DNA of 64,000 bases from Bacteroidota bacterium (GTDB lineage: Bacteria > Bacteroidota > Bacteroidia > Bacteroidales > F082), in assembly GCA_018830105.1 (NCBI GenBank), contig JAHJTC010000006.1, forward strand, positions 246,543-310,542, in the 5' to 3' direction. The translations under genes and the position numbers were made by a program. A model generated the notes under the pieces. It made no database searches, was not told the DNA's origin, and worked only from the letters and a program-made list of their open reading frames with translations. Position 1 is the first letter of the stretch; each line of letters begins with the position of its first letter. Of this stretch, positions 42,076-49,619 are shown in pieces.

Positions 42076-43059
42076 ATGCAAAATTTATATCCATTTACTT
42101 TTAGTCCCGTTTATAAAGACAAAATTTGGGGAGGACAGAAAATCCGGAAAGAATTAGGGATGGATTTTGGTGAGTTGGTCAACTGCGGAGAGGCTTGGTT
42201 ACTGTCTGGAGTTCAGGCTGATCCAACGCTGATTGCCAATGGCTATCTGGCCGGAAACGAGTTGAACGAATTGGTGGAAGTGTTTATGGGCGATTTGGTA
42301 GGAGAAGCTGTTTATGAGCGTTTTGGAGATATTTTTCCAATACTTGTGAAAATTATCGACTCGAACGACTGGCTTTCCATCCAGGTTCACCCTGATGATA
42401 AGCTGGCTCAGCGGCGTGGCATTGGAATGGGTAAAACAGAAATGTGGTATGTGATGCAGGCAGATCAGGATGCGGCTTTAATAAGTGGTTTCAATCAGCA
42501 GTTGAACAAACAGGATTATCTGGATGCGATGGAAAAAGGACAAATTAAATCGCTGATGAATTATGAGCAGGTCGCAAAAGGGGATGTATTCTATATGCCT
42601 GCCGGCAGGGTGCATGCGTTGGGACCCGGAACATTAATTGCCGAAATTCAGCAGACCAGCGACACCACTTACCGCATTTACGATTGGGATCGTATAGATC
42701 ATGCCGGCCAAAAACGCGCGCTTCATACCGAAGAAGCACTTGATGCCATTGATTTCGAGCTTCCTGATGAGACAAAAACAACGTATGCTCAAAAGACGAA
42801 TGAAACCAGTAATATTGTTAAATCTCCTTTTTTTACCACCAACTACCTTCAGTTTGATCAGGGTATTCGAAAAGATTATTCTCAACTTGATTCTTTTGTG
42901 ATTCTTCTCTGTGTTGAAGGGTCATGTACGATTGATTGGGGTTTTGACGAAAAAGTTGAAATTAAAAAGGGACAAAGCGTCCTGATTCCTAATGTGATTC
43001 AGGCGGTAGCACTCTACCCCCAAGCCGACTGCACTTTGCTTGAAGTGTATATAGAATAG
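42076..43059 (+). CDS. manA: Mannose-6-phosphate isomerase, class I
   Basis: A 327-residue cupin enzyme that interconverts fructose-6-phosphate and mannose-6-phosphate for GDP-mannose synthesis and mannose use. The ATG at 42076 is chosen because it follows a -7 element and begins MQNLYPFTFSPVYKDKIWGG as homologues do; the frame is open to 41980 but would overlap the divergent gene. Motifs: CGEAWLLS (38-44), zinc site QVHPDD (103-108) and GKTEMWYV (119-126), and GRVHALGPGTLIAEIQQTSD around 178-200. The C-terminal cupin half is present. It stands alone. Confidence 0.94.
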   Translation: MQNLYPFTFSPVYKDKIWGGQKIRKELGMDFGELVNCGEAWLLSGVQADPTLIANGYLAGNELNELVEVFMGDLVGEAVYERFGDIFPILVKIIDSNDWLSIQVHPDDKLAQRRGIGMGKTEMWYVMQADQDAALISGFNQQLNKQDYLDAMEKGQIKSLMNYEQVAKGDVFYMPAGRVHALGPGTLIAEIQQTSDTTYRIYDWDRIDHAGQKRALHTEEALDAIDFELPDETKTTYAQKTNETSNIVKSPFFTTNYLQFDQGIRKDYSQLDSFVILLCVEGSCTIDWGFDEKVEIKKGQSVLIPNVIQAVALYPQADCTLLEVYIE

Positions 43060-43164
43060 TGCAACCTATAGCTTTGTTCAGTTGTCTGGTTTTTTGGGTA
43101 TTCAAAAATACCTATAGCGATTATTAATTGCCGTATCAGCTAAAATTCTAATGATTAAATAATT

Positions 43165-43665
43165 ATGAAAGCAGTACTATTTTCCTTTTTTTTCGTGCTA
43201 CTCCTACTGAATCCCGGACTATTTGCGCAAACTGATATCCCTCAGGTGGTCATTAAAACACTTGATGGTAAGCAGTTTAACACTGCCGAAATAGACAATG
43301 ACGGCAAAGCTATTATCTTAAGTTTTTGGGCATTATGGTGCAAACCTTGTCAAAAAGAGCTGGATGCCTTCAACGAAAATTATCAAGACTGGCATGATGA
43401 AACAGGAGTGAAAATTTATGCTGTTTCTATTGACGATTCTCGCTCAACAGCGCGTGTAATGCCTATGGTTAATGGTAAGGGCTGGGAATTTGAAGTGCTG
43501 CTTGATCCCAATGGCGATTTCAAACGAGCCATGAATGTGAACATGATACCCCATACTTTTTTGATCGATGGAGATGGAAAAATTGTTGAACAACATACAT
43601 CTTATTTCGAAGGTGCCGAATATGAATTGTATGAAAAGGTGAAGAAAATTTCCGGAATTGAATAA
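43165..43665 (+). CDS. Secreted TlpA-like thioredoxin-family protein
   Basis: A 166-residue periplasmic thiol-disulfide protein. A signal peptide (cleavage near LFAQ) precedes a thioredoxin fold with the active site WCKPC (residues 58-62) in the conserved FWALWCKPCQKE context, and the cis-Pro loop MIPHTFLID. Such proteins keep thiols reduced, for example for cytochrome c assembly, or repair extracytoplasmic disulfides. It is 27 bases before the DUF6029 barrel gene, which is followed by an Omp28-type lipoprotein that itself carries a CxxC; a shared redox role is inferred. Confidence 0.9.
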   Translation: MKAVLFSFFFVLLLLNPGLFAQTDIPQVVIKTLDGKQFNTAEIDNDGKAIILSFWALWCKPCQKELDAFNENYQDWHDETGVKIYAVSIDDSRSTARVMPMVNGKGWEFEVLLDPNGDFKRAMNVNMIPHTFLIDGDGKIVEQHTSYFEGAEYELYEKVKKISGIE

Positions 43666-43692
43666 CAGCCTCAAAATCAGATCCAGATTATC

Positions 43693-45357
43693 ATGCGAAA
43701 AGTTTTTAGTATTGTCTTCCTGTTGAGTTTTTTTTATAGCTATTCACAGGATTTTATAGAAAAAGCTCAGGTTAATGGAAGCTTTCAGCTTGATGGGCAG
43801 TATTATCATGCTGACAATGCCATTGGTATCAATGATTCAACAATTGATGGCCGCAAGCTTGGGCTTAACGGTTTTGGAAACATCAGCTACACCCTGGGGA
43901 AATTTTCTGCTGGAGTGCGTTATGAAGCCTTTTTAACGCCTATTGCCGGATTTGATCCCTTGCAGCAAGGCAATGGAGTGCCTTATATGTGGGCTAGCTA
44001 TCAATCTGATTTTATTGGTGTTACGGTAGGAAATTTCTATGAGCAGTTTGGGAACGGCCTTATTTTGCGAACCTATGAGGAATGGACATTGGGCTACGAC
44101 AACTCACTTAACGGGATGAAGCTTGTGATAAGACCTGCCACCGGCATTACCGTAAAAGCTGTTTATGGCTCTCAACGCTATTATTGGCAAAAGTTTGAAA
44201 ATGGAAATCGTGGTATTGTGCGTGGTCTGGATGCAGAAATCGACTTAAATTCAACGATCAAAGGTTGGGAATCGGCACCGATACGTGTGATTTTTGGCGC
44301 AAGTGGGGTGAGTAAATACCAGAAAGATAGTGATCCTTTGTTTAATTTGCCCGAGAATGTGAGTGCTTTTGCCGGAAGGATGAACCTGAGTGCTGGGAAG
44401 TTCAATTTTGCTACCGAATATGCCAATAAAATCAATGATCCATCTGCCATCAATAATTTTATTTATAAAGAGGGTCAGGCCGTTTTGTCATCTTTGTCGT
44501 TTTCTCAACCTGGATTGGGCGTTGTGCTTCAACTCAAAAGGGTTGATAATATGAGTTTTAAATCAGATAGGGGAGTAGATGGTAACGCATTGGATATCAA
44601 TTTTCTCCCACCGATAAACCGTACGCACTCTTATAGTCTTGCTGCCCGTTATCCATACGCTACGCAGCCAAACGGAGAAATGGGAATGCAGTTTCAGCTC
44701 AACTACAAAATTCCGAAAGGAAGTAAGTTAGGTGGGAAATATGGGACAGGGGTAGCTGTGAACTTCAGTCAGGTAAATGATATTGTGCGCAATCCAATCA
44801 ACGATACAACGCCTGTAAACTCACAAGGCACACTGGGCTATGAGTCAGACTTTTTCAAAGTTTCGGATCATATCTTTTTCAGAGATTTGAATATTGAAAT
44901 CAATAAAAAATTCAGTCGCAAGTGGAAAGCTGTGGTTCAGTACATGAATTTATACTACGATATTGCTACCATCGAAGGCCATGCAGGTGAGGAACCTGTA
45001 AAAGCCAATATCGGACTCGTTGATGTAACCTACAATATTTCAAACCGCAACAGCCTGCGCCTGGAGCTTCAGGGATTATTTACCGAACAGGACGATGGCG
45101 ACTGGGCTGCGGCCATGCTGGAATATACCATTGCGCCAACATGGTTTTTTACAATAGCTGATCAATACAACTATGGTCATCCCGACAAATCTCAACAAAA
45201 TCACTACTATGCTTTTTCACTGGGTTATGTGAAGCAGGCCAGTCGTATTGCCCTCACTTATGGCAGGCAAAGCGAAGGCGTGATTTGTATTGGAGGTGTA
45301 TGCCGGCAGGTTCCTGCTTCGAGTGGATTAACGATTAGCTTATCAACAAGTTTTTAA
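43693..45357 (+). CDS. DUF6029-type outer-membrane beta-barrel protein
   Basis: A 554-residue exported protein with a signal peptide (cleavage near YSYSQ) and an alternating strand pattern ending in SLSTSF with terminal Phe. The early segment NGSFQLDGQYYHAD then GINDSTIDGRKLGLNGFGNI and the GVTVGNFYEQFGNGLILRTYEE region resemble the DUF6029 family of Bacteroidota, which I recall as a conserved barrel of unknown function. One Cys pair near the end (VICIGGVCRQV) could form a disulfide. Its neighbours are a TlpA-like thioredoxin upstream and an Omp28-type CxxC lipoprotein downstream, spaced 27 and 28 bases, so the three form an operon. Confidence 0.8.
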   Translation: MRKVFSIVFLLSFFYSYSQDFIEKAQVNGSFQLDGQYYHADNAIGINDSTIDGRKLGLNGFGNISYTLGKFSAGVRYEAFLTPIAGFDPLQQGNGVPYMWASYQSDFIGVTVGNFYEQFGNGLILRTYEEWTLGYDNSLNGMKLVIRPATGITVKAVYGSQRYYWQKFENGNRGIVRGLDAEIDLNSTIKGWESAPIRVIFGASGVSKYQKDSDPLFNLPENVSAFAGRMNLSAGKFNFATEYANKINDPSAINNFIYKEGQAVLSSLSFSQPGLGVVLQLKRVDNMSFKSDRGVDGNALDINFLPPINRTHSYSLAARYPYATQPNGEMGMQFQLNYKIPKGSKLGGKYGTGVAVNFSQVNDIVRNPINDTTPVNSQGTLGYESDFFKVSDHIFFRDLNIEINKKFSRKWKAVVQYMNLYYDIATIEGHAGEEPVKANIGLVDVTYNISNRNSLRLELQGLFTEQDDGDWAAAMLEYTIAPTWFFTIADQYNYGHPDKSQQNHYYAFSLGYVKQASRIALTYGRQSEGVICIGGVCRQVPASSGLTISLSTSF

Positions 45358-45385
45358 TTAGGATTGCATGTTAAATCTGCCAGTT

Positions 45386-46234
45386 ATGAAAAAATATACT
45401 TTACTTCTCATTGCACTTTTAGCCTTTATTTTTATCTCAGGCTGTGATAAAATAGACCCTCCTTATGTTAATACACCTGGCGATAATGGTGGCGGTGAGG
45501 AGGAGTTGGTGCAGAAAGTACTGCTCGAGGATTATACCGGACATACCTGCGTAAACTGTCCGGCAGCAGCAAAACTGGCCGGTGATTTAAAACAGCTTTA
45601 CGGCGAAAAACTGATTATTATGGCGGTTCATGCTGGTTATTTTGCTGAGGTTGAATCACCTCCCTTTGATTTGGATTTGCGTACCCAAACCGGAAACAGC
45701 TGGAATGCTGATTTTGGAGTCATTAGTTATCCCAGTGGAATGATCAATCGCGGCTTTTTTGGTGATAGGCGTGTTGTCGGAAAAGGCGATTGGGCTCCCC
45801 GTGTTGCTACTGCAGTGGGCATTGACCCTAAGGCAGGTATTGAAATTGAAACAACTTACAATGAGTCAGATAGAAAACTTGAAATAAAAATTGACAGTCG
45901 TTTTCTGGAAAACACCAACGAAAATTATTTTTTACAGGTTTGTCTGCTCGAAGACAGTATTCCGGGAGCACAGCGTAATAATGATGCTTCGGTGGGCGAT
46001 ACACCAACAATTACTGATTATTTCCATAGACATGTTTTGCGTAAGGGCGTTAATGGAAATTATGGAGAAGCGGTTACTGCCGGAGCTATTGTTGCTAATG
46101 AAAATTACACCCATGAATACAGCCTCAATCTGAATGCTGACTATAAGGCCAAACACTGCTCAGTGATTGCCTTTTTGTACCGCACCTCAGATAATGAAAT
46201 CCTGCAAGTGGAAGAGCGACATATACTGGAATAG
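45386..46234 (+). CDS. Omp28-related lipoprotein with CxxC thioredoxin-like domain
   Basis: A 282-residue lipoprotein from the ATG at 45386, whose product starts MKKYTLLLIALLAFIFISGC with lipobox ISGC (Cys20); the ATG at 45368 would add residues before the signal. After a Gly/Glu linker, the Omp28 hallmark LLEDYTGHTCVNCPAAAKLA carries a CVNC redox motif of thioredoxin type, and IIMAVHAGYFAE and SYPSGMINR follow. The second half is an Ig-like beta region. Omp28 proteins are surface or periplasm-facing and often linked to T9SS or adhesin systems. It follows the DUF6029 barrel gene by 28 bases. Confidence 0.88.
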   Translation: MKKYTLLLIALLAFIFISGCDKIDPPYVNTPGDNGGGEEELVQKVLLEDYTGHTCVNCPAAAKLAGDLKQLYGEKLIIMAVHAGYFAEVESPPFDLDLRTQTGNSWNADFGVISYPSGMINRGFFGDRRVVGKGDWAPRVATAVGIDPKAGIEIETTYNESDRKLEIKIDSRFLENTNENYFLQVCLLEDSIPGAQRNNDASVGDTPTITDYFHRHVLRKGVNGNYGEAVTAGAIVANENYTHEYSLNLNADYKAKHCSVIAFLYRTSDNEILQVEERHILE

Positions 46235-46240
46235 TGCCGA

Positions 46241-46257
46241 CGTAGTCACAGACTACG
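46241..46257. repeat. Short REP-like hairpin after the Omp28 gene
   Basis: CGTAGTC (46241-46247) and GACTACG (46251-46257) form a perfect 7-bp stem with a 3-base loop, 6 bases after the stop. It has the size and tight loop of a REP unit; no T-run follows. Confidence 0.4.
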
Positions 46258-46345
46258 CCAAGCGTCCGAGGATTTGGCAAAAGAAAAGCATCAGCTGATT
46301 ATTAAAGATATACAAACCTTTTTTATTCTGGCGCATAAAAAATAT

Positions 46346-46381
46346 GGGCAGAGAGGTGTAAAACTTTACACGTCCCTGCCC
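46346..46381. terminator. Long 17-position hairpin between convergent genes
   Basis: Positions 46346-46362 pair with 46365-46381 over 15 of 17 positions (mismatches at two places), with a 2-base loop; the outer arms are GGGCAG and CTGCCC and the inner arms GTGTAAA and TTTACAC. It lies between the Omp28 gene and the convergent malic-enzyme gene. No T-run follows, so it may be a processing or transcription-stop structure, or a repeat, rather than a standard terminator. Confidence 0.5.
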
Positions 46382-46434
46382 AATAATAGGGTGATTTGGC
46401 CCGGATTGAAAATTGATTTCTGAGCCTTAACTTA

Positions 46435-48717
46435 TTATTCTCTGGCCCTGGTTTGTCTGCTTTGGGCGTCTAAAACAGCAATAGAGATCATATTAACAAT
46501 TTCAGATACTGAACTACCCATTTGAAGGATATGTACAGGTTCTTTTAATCCATTGAGTATGGGGCCGATAACCTCAAATTTGCCCAGCTCCTGCATCAGT
46601 TTGTAAGCAATATTTCCAGATTCAAGATTGGGGAAAATTAAGGTGTTGGCAGGGCCGTCAACTAGTTTGGAGAATGAAAACGAGTCTGCCATAATCTCAG
46701 GATTCAAGGCTGCATTCACCTGAATTTCGCCGTCAACAATCATATCAGGATAATGCTCATGCAGATATTGAACCGCTTTTTTCTGTTTAGCAGGTACATC
46801 ACCTTCGGCTGAGCCAAAATTGGAATAAGAAACCAAAGCAACTCTTGGTGTAAACTTAAATTCGCGCACTGTAGCGCAGCTTTGTAATGTAATTTCAACC
46901 AATTCTTCTACCGTAGGATTTTTGTTTACAGTGCAATCAGCAAAGAAAATAGGTCCCTTTTTTGTGTTGATAATATAAAGTCCCGAGACAATTTTTGATC
47001 CTTGCTGTTTTCCAACGACCTGTAATGCGGGTCTTATTGTATCGGGATAGTTGCGTGTAAGCCCTGATACCATGGCATCGGCAAGACCAGCCTCTAGCAT
47101 CATAGGAGCAAAATAATTACGGTGTCGCATAAGGCTGCGGGCAGCGTTAAAGGTCATGCCTTTTCTTTGCCTCCTCATAAAAAATGCTTCGGCAAACTGC
47201 TTGCGTTGCCCTGCCTGATTATGAGCCGAAGGATCGATGATTTCAACATGATGCAATTCAAGGTCATTTTCCTTGATCAATGATTTGATCAGTGCTGTAT
47301 TCCCCAGTAAGATAGGTTCGGCCAGTCCCTCATTGAGTACTATTTCTGCTGCTTTAAGTGTTTTATAGTTTTCAGCATCAGCCAGTACAACACGTTTTGG
47401 ATTGTGTTTTGCTCTGGTTTTTATCTGACGAATCAACGGATTGCTGAGGTTGAGACGTTTACGAAGCTCATCAATATAGGCATCCCAATTGGTGATTGGC
47501 TTGCGTGCAAGACCCGTTTCCATTGCCGCTTTGGCTACAGCAGGTGCAACTCTTTCGATCAGCCTTGGATCTGTTGGCTTTGGGATGATATATTCGCGGC
47601 CAAATTTCAGGTTGTTTACGTTGAAAGCGATGTTAACTTCTTCCGGAACAGTCTCTTTTGCCAACTGAGCCAGGGCATGCGAAGCTGCCAGTTTCATTTC
47701 GTCGTTGATTTGGGTAGCCCTCACATCCATCGCGCCTCTGAAAATATAGGGGAAACCCAGCACGTTGTTAATCTGATTCGGGAAATCGCTGCGCCCGGTG
47801 GCCATGATGATGTCGTCGCGCGTCGACATGGCTTCGGTATAGGATATTTCAGGGGTGGGATTGGCCAAAGCAAATACAATTGGCTGCTTTGCCATGTCGA
47901 GCAACATCTCACGTTTGATTACGCCACCTACCGAAAGCCCCAGAAACATATCAGCATCTTTTAAGGCATCGTGTAAGCTGAGCGGTTCCATGTCGAGGGC
48001 AAATTTTTGTTTGGTTTTGTTAAGGTCGGTCCGGCCTTTATGAATCAAACCTTTGCTGTCGAACATCAATATTTTTTCTGGATTTGCCCCAAGCTTGATG
48101 TATAAACGTGTGCACGAAATGGCTGCAGCTCCTGCTCCATTTACCACGATCTTTAGGTCTTCAATTTTTTTACCGTTGATCTCTAGTGCATTAAGAAGAC
48201 CTGCAGAGGTGATAATAGCTGTTCCATGCTGGTCATCATGCATTACAGGAATCGGAAGAACTTTTTTCAATTCTTCTTCAATTTCAAAGCATTCCGGAGC
48301 TTTGATGTCTTCCAGATTTATGCCGCCGAAAGTTGGCGCAATGGCTTTAATTATTTCGATAAGTTTTTTGGGGTCTTTTTCGTCAACTTCAATGTCAAAA
48401 ACATCAATGTCGGCAAAAACCTTAAAAAGTAAACCCTTGCCTTCCATAACAGGCTTTCCGGCTTCAGGCCCGATATCGCCTAGTCCCAGAACGGCTGTTC
48501 CGTTTGAAATTACGCCCACTAAATTCCCTTTTCCTGTATAGGTGTAAACATCTTCAGGGTTTTTATTGATTGCCAAACAGGGATCAGCAACGCCGGGTGT
48601 ATAGGCCAGCGATAGATCTCGTTGTGTGCTGTAAGGTTTTGTTGGGATTACCTCTAATTTTCCGGGGCGACCGGAAGAGTGATAATACAATGCGTCTTTG
48701 TTAAAAAGCTTGTCCAT
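46435..48717 (-). CDS. maeB: NADP-dependent malic enzyme with C-terminal phosphotransacetylase-like domain
   Basis: A 760-residue MaeB-type enzyme that decarboxylates malate to pyruvate with NADPH. I choose the ATG at 48717 (MDKLFNKDAL); an ATG at 48738 adds MITKNHI and cannot be excluded. The catalytic domain starts YYHSSGRPGKLEV and has the AYTPGVADPC and DDQHGTAIIT motifs; the NAD(P) fold follows with NGAGAAAISCTRLY. The second half (about 430-760) resembles phosphate acetyltransferase (SNFGSAEGDVPAKQ, DGEIQVNAALNPEI, LVDGPANTLIFPNLESGN) but is probably regulatory. It lies between the convergent Omp28 gene and divergent ruvA. Confidence 0.93.
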   Translation of the reverse strand: MDKLFNKDALYYHSSGRPGKLEVIPTKPYSTQRDLSLAYTPGVADPCLAINKNPEDVYTYTGKGNLVGVISNGTAVLGLGDIGPEAGKPVMEGKGLLFKVFADIDVFDIEVDEKDPKKLIEIIKAIAPTFGGINLEDIKAPECFEIEEELKKVLPIPVMHDDQHGTAIITSAGLLNALEINGKKIEDLKIVVNGAGAAAISCTRLYIKLGANPEKILMFDSKGLIHKGRTDLNKTKQKFALDMEPLSLHDALKDADMFLGLSVGGVIKREMLLDMAKQPIVFALANPTPEISYTEAMSTRDDIIMATGRSDFPNQINNVLGFPYIFRGAMDVRATQINDEMKLAASHALAQLAKETVPEEVNIAFNVNNLKFGREYIIPKPTDPRLIERVAPAVAKAAMETGLARKPITNWDAYIDELRKRLNLSNPLIRQIKTRAKHNPKRVVLADAENYKTLKAAEIVLNEGLAEPILLGNTALIKSLIKENDLELHHVEIIDPSAHNQAGQRKQFAEAFFMRRQRKGMTFNAARSLMRHRNYFAPMMLEAGLADAMVSGLTRNYPDTIRPALQVVGKQQGSKIVSGLYIINTKKGPIFFADCTVNKNPTVEELVEITLQSCATVREFKFTPRVALVSYSNFGSAEGDVPAKQKKAVQYLHEHYPDMIVDGEIQVNAALNPEIMADSFSFSKLVDGPANTLIFPNLESGNIAYKLMQELGKFEVIGPILNGLKEPVHILQMGSSVSEIVNMISIAVLDAQSRQTRARE

Positions 48718-48769
48718 AATGTGGTTTTTTGTTATCATGTAAAATTACAGAATTCTTTGAATCAGATTA

Positions 48770-48777
48770 CAAAAATA
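48770..48777 (-). promoter_or_regulatory. Candidate -7 element of the malic-enzyme gene
   Basis: The minus strand reads TATTTTTG (complement of 48770-48777), matching TAnnTTTG, 53 bases before the chosen ATG. Confidence 0.45.
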
Positions 48778-48951
48778 TATACGGAATTTGCCAATTTTGT
48801 ATGGATTCTAAATCATGTTTACGGACGCTTTTAATTTGTTAAAGTGTTAGTTTGTTGATATGGTCTGGTTTCAAAGGTATTAAGGTTACTTATAGCGCTT
48901 TATTTGTTTCTTTTGCGTCATTTAAAGTGGCGTCTCTTTCGCTAATATTTG

Positions 48952-48959
48952 TATTTTTG
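48952..48959 (+). promoter_or_regulatory. Candidate -7 element of ruvA
   Basis: TATTTTTG fits TAnnTTTG and lies 40 bases before the ruvA ATG. The 260-base region between it and the malic-enzyme gene shows no other clear feature. Confidence 0.5.
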
Positions 48960-48999
48960 CCGACCGGTCAGCTAATCAAAACATCTCAAATAAGGCCTT

Positions 49000-49581
49000 A
49001 TGTACGACTTTATTAAAGGAAAAGTTGTTGAGAAAAACCCTGCTTTTGTTGTTTTAGAGAACAATGGCATTGGTTATACCATCCATATTTCTTTAAACAC
49101 TTTTACTGCCATCGGCGATCAGCAGCAAATACGACTGTTTACGCACCTGGCCATTCGCGAAGATGCCCATGTGCTCTATGGTTTTTACGAACATGCTGAG
49201 CGTGCGCTATTTTTACAATTGATTTCTGTTTCCGGTGTTGGAGCCAACACCGCCAGATTGATTTTATCATCGCTGAGCACAGCTGAAGCAATAGAAGCCA
49301 TTGCTACGGAGAAGGTGCACATTCTGCAAAGTGTTAAAGGCATTGGCGGCAAAACAGCACAACGTATTGTTGTTGATCTGCGCGACAAAGTTGCTAAAGT
49401 GGGTATTGCCTCCGAAAAAATGGATGCTTCATACAATACCATCAAGGCAGAAGCGTTATCAGGTTTATTAATACTAGGTTTCAACAAAAATTCAGTCGAA
49501 AAGGTGCTTGATAAGCTGCTTAAGCTGGATGAATCACCAACGGTTGAAAAACTGATTAAAGAAGCGTTAAAACAGCTTTGA
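49000..49581 (+). CDS. ruvA: Holliday junction branch-migration protein RuvA
   Basis: A 193-residue protein that binds four-way DNA junctions and loads the RuvB motor. Domain I opens MYDFIKGKVVEKNPAFVVLE with the OB fold; domain II carries two helix-hairpin-helix motifs (LISVSGVGANTARLILSS near 76-93, and LQSVKGIGGKTAQRIVVDL near 110-128); domain III (about 145-193) is the RuvB-binding part with EALSGLLILGFNKNSVEKVLD. The gene is 38 bases upstream of sprA. I recall ruvA-sprA as a common arrangement in Bacteroidota, but I cannot check it here. Confidence 0.96.
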   Translation: MYDFIKGKVVEKNPAFVVLENNGIGYTIHISLNTFTAIGDQQQIRLFTHLAIREDAHVLYGFYEHAERALFLQLISVSGVGANTARLILSSLSTAEAIEAIATEKVHILQSVKGIGGKTAQRIVVDLRDKVAKVGIASEKMDASYNTIKAEALSGLLILGFNKNSVEKVLDKLLKLDESPTVEKLIKEALKQL

Positions 49582-49619
49582 GTTTGTGTGGGAAGTTAAG
49601 AACAAAGAAGGATTAAGCA

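Noticed and set aside
41989..42081. N-terminal extension of the M20 hydrolase
   Set aside because: It would overlap the manA promoter and start codon, and the sequence (Cys- and Phe-rich) does not look like the family.
43065..43117. Repeated CCTATAG words and a 6-bp hairpin after manA
   Set aside because: Too short and without a T-run; likely chance in an AT-rich gap.
47404..47964. 186-codon plus-strand frame inside maeB
   Set aside because: Antisense shadow of a well-conserved enzyme.
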